From NCBI RefSeq assembly GCF_003386235.1, contig NZ_QRDZ01000013.1, positions 1 through 64,000 of the forward strand: a DNA stretch of 64,000 nucleotides. The letters are read 5' to 3'. The position numbers and the translations under genes were made by a program. The notes below the pieces were generated by a model that worked only from the letters and a program-made list of their open reading frames with translations, was not told where the DNA came from and did no database searches. Positions 59,642 through 64,000 of this stretch are shown piece by piece; the stretch's first letter is position 1; the number at the start of each line of letters is the position of its first letter. The stretch comes from Cohnella phaseoli. Lineage in GTDB: Bacteria > Bacillota > Bacilli > Paenibacillales > Paenibacillaceae.

Positions 59642-59938
59642 GTGCTGAATTGGGATAGTCTGCTTTATGTATGTCTGGCGGCGGCCGCCAATGTGTGATC
59701 GGCGGCCTCGTTTTTGTGTTAAAACGGATTGGTCGCGTAGCGGCCTTATCGCCATTTTTGATTTTATTCCGGAATCTCAGCATTTTTATTAGGAATCTCT
59801 ACATTGGCGGGTGCACTGACGGCATTTATGCTCGCCGACTTTTATTTGCCTGGGGAACAAATGGTTGCCGTAGCGATTGCTTTCTCGGCAGGGGGTGTTT
59901 TTAAATGTTGCCCCCACCGATTTGCGGCCTGTGGTTAA
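59642..59938 (+). pseudogene. ZIP-type metal transporter remnant
   Basis: Pieces in two frames read LLYVCLAAAANV, then IGGLVFVLKRIGRV, then GISAFLLGISTLAGALTAFM, then AVAIAFSAGGVF, like the start and middle helices of ZIP transporters. Frameshifts near 59695 and 59760 and an early stop make it non-functional. Between it and 60061 nothing is visible. Confidence 0.6.
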
Positions 59939-60061
59939 TGCATCAGGGGATCACCACGCGGCTCTGTTTTTCTTTATAGGTGTATTCTGTTATTTTTTCT
60001 GCTTCAATGGGGCACCAATTGGATGGCTCCATCCCTGCATTAAATCATGAACATGCTATTT

Positions 60062-60886
60062 TTACATATTGGCTGGCCTGTAGGAAAGCGCTTGTTTTCC
60101 TAGCGCTTCCCAACTTCTGATAAACTGCTGCTTATTCACCTGCTTCCCTTTCACGCCGGATAAGGGATCATTGACATAGACGTAGTGCTGATCGTATCCG
60201 ACCAAAAGTACGCTATGCACGGAGAACGTGGCACGAATGGGTCCATTCGGCGAATCCCAGACGACCCATTGTGTGGGTTCTACATATGCTGTGGTTGTCC
60301 ATGCAATAACAGGTACTCCCTGCGCTATCTGTTGTTCGAGTGTATCAAACGAATGATTAGTTATATCGACAGCGCTTGGAATATAGTTTTTTAACACGTC
60401 GAATAAAGCCGAGTGATAGATGCTATATCCTTTTTCGTTGCCTGTGACGTCACCGACAAAACCTAGATTCAGGTTTCCCCAATAAGTAATGTTGCCATTG
60501 CCATCTGTTTTCATTGGGGTTGGATCTTTTTTCATTTCGCCTATGAGTTCCATCTTATTCTTATCGATGCCATGGAACTGAAGCAACATCGCCAGACTGG
60601 TAATTTCGCAACCGTTATACAACTCCGGCAATTGTTTTATCAAAGGCGCATCGAGCTTTACAGCGCTTTTTTGGGGCAAAGGCGAGACATCTTGCATTGG
60701 GGTGCTATTTGGTTCAGGAAGCACTAACGGTTCCGACTGTGCACGCCAGATTACAAGCGGCTTCCCTGTCGCTTTTTCGTACAAAAGATTGCCTAAGATC
60801 CAATTTATGAAGATAAGCGTGACAATGATCGAGCAAGCAAATGATATTTTTAAAGATTTCGATAACAAGATCAATGTTCTGCGCAT
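60062..60886 (-). CDS. C39-like peptidase, membrane-anchored
   Basis: The minus-strand gene encodes 274 residues with one N-terminal helix (13-33) and a C39-type papain fold: QLPELYNGCEITSLAMLLQ (catalytic C), HSVLLVGYDQHYVYVNDP (catalytic H and N/D). It faces outward. It may process or trim a surface protein. The minus orientation separates it from the neighbouring plus-strand operons. Confidence 0.85.
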   Translation of the reverse strand: MRRTLILLSKSLKISFACSIIVTLIFINWILGNLLYEKATGKPLVIWRAQSEPLVLPEPNSTPMQDVSPLPQKSAVKLDAPLIKQLPELYNGCEITSLAMLLQFHGIDKNKMELIGEMKKDPTPMKTDGNGNITYWGNLNLGFVGDVTGNEKGYSIYHSALFDVLKNYIPSAVDITNHSFDTLEQQIAQGVPVIAWTTTAYVEPTQWVVWDSPNGPIRATFSVHSVLLVGYDQHYVYVNDPLSGVKGKQVNKQQFIRSWEALGKQALSYRPANM

Positions 60887-61001
60887 GGCGACAGTCCAGT
60901 CCCTCTATTCTAGTTGATTTAAGTTGGTTTTGTTGCCTATCGTAGCATGTTTAGTAGAAAGATTGAAATATTAGTTTTCAATGGGATAAGGAGGCGTGTT
61001 T

Positions 61002-61715
61002 TTGAACCCTGAAAATATCACAATTTGGTTGGCCTTTGGTGCCGGCTTTTTATCTTTTATCTCCCCATGCTGTCTTCCGTTGTACCCGTCCTATATTTCG
61101 TATATTACGGGCGTTTCTACCAAAGATTTAAACGAACGGAAGAGTCTATTTCAGCATCAAGCCCTACTTCATACCTTGTTTTTCATCCTGGGATTCTCCA
61201 TTATTTTTTTTGCTTTAGGATTATCAGCAAGCTTAGTAGGGGATTTGTTTGCTAACAATCGTGATTTAATCCGTCAGTTGGGAGCGATTCTCATTATCGT
61301 GATGGGACTCGTTATGCTTGAGGTGTTTAAGCCCCGACTATTTATGCGAGAAAAACGCTTTGAATGGAAAATGAAACCCTCCGGTTATTTGGGTTCGACA
61401 TTGGTGGGTATTACGTACGCGGCCGGGTGGACGCCTTGCGTAGGTCCTATCTTGTCCGCAATTTTCGCGCTGGGTGTCACGAATCCAGATCAGGCGCTGT
61501 TTTATGTTTTCGCTTATACACTGGGATTTGGACTTCCCTTTTTCATCATGGCGTTTTTTATCGGGAAAATGAAGTGGATCATGAAATATTCCAATAAAAT
61601 GATGAAAGTAGGAGGATGTTTAATGGTTGTGGTAGGGATTTTGTTGTACACCGATCAGATGACACAGATTACGATTTGGCTGATTCGTTTGTATGGAGGA
61701 TTTACCGGTTTTTGA
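61002..61715 (+). CDS. ccdA: CcdA-type cytochrome c biogenesis / thiol transfer membrane protein
   Basis: TTG at 61002 with AAGGAGG 7 bases upstream encodes 237 residues with six helices. The electron-carrying cysteines are in ISPCCLPLYPSY and GWTPCVGPILS. It shuttles reducing power from thioredoxin to the outer face. No redoxin gene lies next to it here. Confidence 0.92.
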   Translation: MNPENITIWLAFGAGFLSFISPCCLPLYPSYISYITGVSTKDLNERKSLFQHQALLHTLFFILGFSIIFFALGLSASLVGDLFANNRDLIRQLGAILIIVMGLVMLEVFKPRLFMREKRFEWKMKPSGYLGSTLVGITYAAGWTPCVGPILSAIFALGVTNPDQALFYVFAYTLGFGLPFFIMAFFIGKMKWIMKYSNKMMKVGGCLMVVVGILLYTDQMTQITIWLIRLYGGFTGF

Positions 61716-61990
61716 AGATGAAAGGACGGTGAGCAAAGGGGGGAAAGCGCAGCTTTAGTCGATCTCAAAGGGTAAGTCCATAGTTTGTCGATAATAAGGG
61801 AAAAATGGTTATCATCCTTTTATTGGATATTTTCTCCGACTTGCCGTGAAGATATGTTGGCCATCAAGTGACAATAAGAAGGTTATTCCTTGGACCTCAA
61901 CATCAACGAAAGTCCAATCTTATCTAAAAATCTTACTTCGTAAAAATCAAGCTTAAACTCATGGCCATATGGCCGGATTGAAGGTGAAAG

Positions 61991-62653
61991 ATGAGTAAAG
62001 GAACCGATAGAGATTTTATTCCAGCCCTACGATTTCACTGGCTAACATCATTTTATGATCCGATACTACGCTGGACAATGAGGGAGTCTACCTTCAAGAA
62101 CAAACTAGTTAGGCAAATTCAAGTTGGCCCAGGGCAGCGAGTGCTAGACCTAGGATGCGGGACTGGTACATTAACTCTTCTTTTAAAACAAGCTTACCCG
62201 AAAGCAGAGGTCACCGGACTAGATATTGATCCGAAAGTTCTTCGAGCTGCGGAGAAAAAAGCCGAAAATATGGGAATAGACATTATGTTTCATCAAGGGA
62301 TGTCGTTTGAACTACCCTACCCTGATCATTCTTTCGATCGTGTTGTCACAAGTCTTATGTTTCATCATTTGACTTTTGAAAATAAACTCCGAACATTGAA
62401 TGAAGCTTTCCGGATACTTAAACCTCAAGGTGAACTTCACATAGCGGATTGGGGAAAGGCTCAAAATTGGCTCATGCGCATTGCGTTCCTTTCAATCCAA
62501 ATACTCGATGGTTTTAAGACGACATCAGATAACGTAAACGGCCTCATACCACAAGTTATTGATAAGGCCGGGTTTGTTGAGACAAAAGAGACTGATCGGT
62601 TTATGACATTATACGGAACCCTTTCCTTATACAAAGCGAAAAAAATTAAATGA
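61991..62653 (+). CDS. Class I SAM-dependent methyltransferase
   Basis: The 220-residue protein has motif I VLDLGCGTGTLTL, motif II VTGLDIDPKVLRAA and LTFENKLRTLNEAFRILKP, as in UbiE-like and small-molecule methyltransferases. The substrate cannot be named. AAGGTG is upstream. The 275 bases before it show no gene. Confidence 0.85.
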   Translation: MSKGTDRDFIPALRFHWLTSFYDPILRWTMRESTFKNKLVRQIQVGPGQRVLDLGCGTGTLTLLLKQAYPKAEVTGLDIDPKVLRAAEKKAENMGIDIMFHQGMSFELPYPDHSFDRVVTSLMFHHLTFENKLRTLNEAFRILKPQGELHIADWGKAQNWLMRIAFLSIQILDGFKTTSDNVNGLIPQVIDKAGFVETKETDRFMTLYGTLSLYKAKKIK

Positions 62654-62969
62654 TGGTAATTAACATCCGCTTTGCGGGTGGTGGCTTCGCTGCTACTATC
62701 GCATGTTCGGCATAAACAATAAGGCGCTGCCGGTTAGCTGGCAGCGCCTTCGCCTTTACGTGTAGCTGCGCCTCGCGGTGTTATACCTTTTTTTATTCGC
62801 ATCCCGTTTAAAGGAATCCATGCGAAGCGTTGTTTGCCCATCAATATGTTTTTTGGTTTCGTACAGCGGCGGTGAGTAGCGCGGCTCGATGGATTGATTG
62901 CCCACGATCTACGGCACCGGATCAGCAATCGAAGAAAAAAATAGCCTTGGCAAAAAGGGGATGTGAACG
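62654..62969. other. Gene-free stretch before the transposase
   Basis: A strong hairpin (62721-62750) and a minus-strand frame (62734-62928) with no ribosome binding site are the only things seen. A transposon inverted-repeat end may lie here but could not be matched to any other end in the window. Confidence 0.3.
62721..62750. terminator. Hairpin terminator
   Basis: AAGGCGCTGCC and GGCAGCGCCTT form a perfect 11-bp stem with an 8-base loop, 68 bases after the methyltransferase stop. Confidence 0.65.
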
Positions 62970-64000
62970 TTGTACGCGAGAGTAAGGGAACTGCTAACTC
63001 CGGAGGAACGGCTGCAATATTTGCAAATACCGCCTGATCTCGGCGAATGGGAATTGGGCACTTATTTTACATTTACCCAGCATGACCTTGAGATCATCCA
63101 GCAGCGACGAAGAGATTATAATCGACTTGGCTTTGCCGTGCAGCTGTGCGTACTTCGCTATCTCGGCTGGACGCTTTCTGACGTAACAGAAGTGCCGGTT
63201 CAAGTTCTTCGTTATATTGGAAAGCAAATCAATGCCGATGTGGAGTCTTTTACATCTTACGGCGAACGGGAAGCCACCAAATACGAACATCTGGAGGAAA
63301 TCCGGAAGGAGTATGGGTACCAGACATTTACCTTGAGCGAGTATCGTTCTTTGTGCAAGCATCTTTTTAACCATGCAATGGCAAACGGCAATCCCTTACA
63401 CCTGATCCAGCTCGCACTCGAAGATTTACGTAAGCGTAAAACCATTCTACCCTCAATGGCCACGATTGAAAGAGCAGTTTGGGAAACTCGCAAACGGACA
63501 GAAGAAAAAATATTCAAGCTCCTCAGCGGTTCACTTACAGAATTACAAATTGCTAAGCTGGATCGCGTCTTATCCACTATGCCGGACAGCAGCAAAACCT
63601 ACCTGGCGTGGTTAAGGGAAGTTCCAGGTACCAGCTCTCCGGATTCTTTTTTGAAGGTTATTGAAAAGCTCGAATACATACGGGATTTGCAGCTGCAAGT
63701 CGATACGAAAGGCATTCATCCGAACCGGCTGCGGCAGCTTTCAAAAATCGGTTCGCGTTACGAACCTCATTCCTTCCGCCGCTTTAATGATCCGAAAAAG
63801 CACGCGATTTTAGTAGCGTACCTATTAGAACTGATTCAGGATTTGACAGACCTGGCTTTCGAGATTCACGACCGGCAGATCATGATACTGCTTTCCAAAG
63901 GGAGAAAGGCTCAAGAGGAACTTCAAAAACAAAACGGGAAATCGATCAATGAAAAGGTTGTTCACTTTGCCGATCTTGGGGCCGCTCTTATTAGGGCCCG
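62970..64000 (+). CDS. tnpA: Tn3-family transposase, 3' end outside window
   Basis: TTG at 62970 follows an in-frame stop and has AAAAGGGG 9 bases upstream; the frame stays open to the end of the window (343 codons). It starts MYARVRELLTPEERLQYLQI, and contains FTFTQHDLEIIQQRRRDYNR, LGFAVQLCVLRYLGW and GIHPNRLRQLSKIGSRYEPH, the N-terminal region of Tn3-type transposases. The DDE core lies beyond 64000. Together with tnpR at 36300 it suggests a class II transposon with the metal genes as cargo. Confidence 0.9.
   Translation, partial: MYARVRELLTPEERLQYLQIPPDLGEWELGTYFTFTQHDLEIIQQRRRDYNRLGFAVQLCVLRYLGWTLSDVTEVPVQVLRYIGKQINADVESFTSYGEREATKYEHLEEIRKEYGYQTFTLSEYRSLCKHLFNHAMANGNPLHLIQLALEDLRKRKTILPSMATIERAVWETRKRTEEKIFKLLSGSLTELQIAKLDRVLSTMPDSSKTYLAWLREVPGTSSPDSFLKVIEKLEYIRDLQLQVDTKGIHPNRLRQLSKIGSRYEPHSFRRFNDPKKHAILVAYLLELIQDLTDLAFEIHDRQIMILLSKGRKAQEELQKQNGKSINEKVVHFADLGAALIRA

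Noticed and set aside
62734..62928. Minus-strand frame near the transposase
   Set aside because: Basic low-complexity translation overlapping a terminator, with no ribosome binding site.

Overview
The window looks like accessory DNA from a low-to-moderate GC Firmicute of the order Bacillales, most likely Paenibacillaceae. The reasons are AGGAGG-type ribosome binding sites, frequent TTG and GTG starts, sigma-A promoters, AbrB, CadC and MerR families of Bacillus type, and a Gram-positive style mer/ars/cad island. No rRNA, tRNA, replication, relaxase or chromosomal housekeeping gene is visible. The left 36 kb is best read as the backbone of a large plasmid or integrative element, and the right 28 kb as a metal-resistance island between Tn3-type recombination genes. 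The species is inference.

Bases 1-3435 hold two group II introns, apparently nested. Intron 2 interrupts a SNF2-type helicase at its P-loop lysine codon. Bases 5.9-16.3 kb carry a SEC-C protein, a free-standing SMC hinge protein, a PRTRC-like ubiquitin-conjugation module (E2-like, JAMM peptidase, E1/ThiF, small partners), a cytosine-5 DNA methyltransferase with a repeat-rich recognition region, and a short minus-strand operon. Bases 16.4-25.7 kb are mostly uncharacterised small or membrane genes, an AbrB-HTH fusion and a TGT/DpdA-like TIM-barrel protein. Bases 25.7-35.9 kb hold a RelE-like toxin, a diguanylate cyclase, a MerR-like regulator, a complete-looking Tad/Flp pilus cluster (CpaB, TadZ, TadA, TadB, TadC, three tiny pilin candidates, two TadE-like proteins) and an HD-GYP protein.

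The most unusual feature of the left half is a family of six leader elements, at about 8.02, 16.46, 18.89, 22.01, 24.72 and 28.16 kb. Each lies 28-37 nt after a candidate -10 box, starts with a GCAA box, folds into a long hairpin ending in a T-tract, and precedes a gene. They look like a dispersed transcription-attenuation regulon covering the E2/JAMM/E1 block, membrane genes and the pilus operon. Three hairpins of a second family sit at 19.5, 20.1 and 21.3 kb.

The right half starts with a Tn3-type resolvase and ends inside a Tn3-type transposase. Between them are a mer operon (merR, thioredoxin, membrane protein; then CmtR-like regulator, broken lgt, merE, redoxin, CcdA, merA), a second MerR with a long merB, an IS3 scar and a merA remnant, an ars operon (arsR, arsB, arsC, arsI, phosphatase), a MarR/flavoprotein/broken arsM block, cadD, a lipoamide dehydrogenase, cadC-cadA-lspA, a broken ZIP gene, a C39-like protein, ccdA and a methyltransferase. 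Repeated pseudogenes show the island was assembled by successive insertions and deletions.
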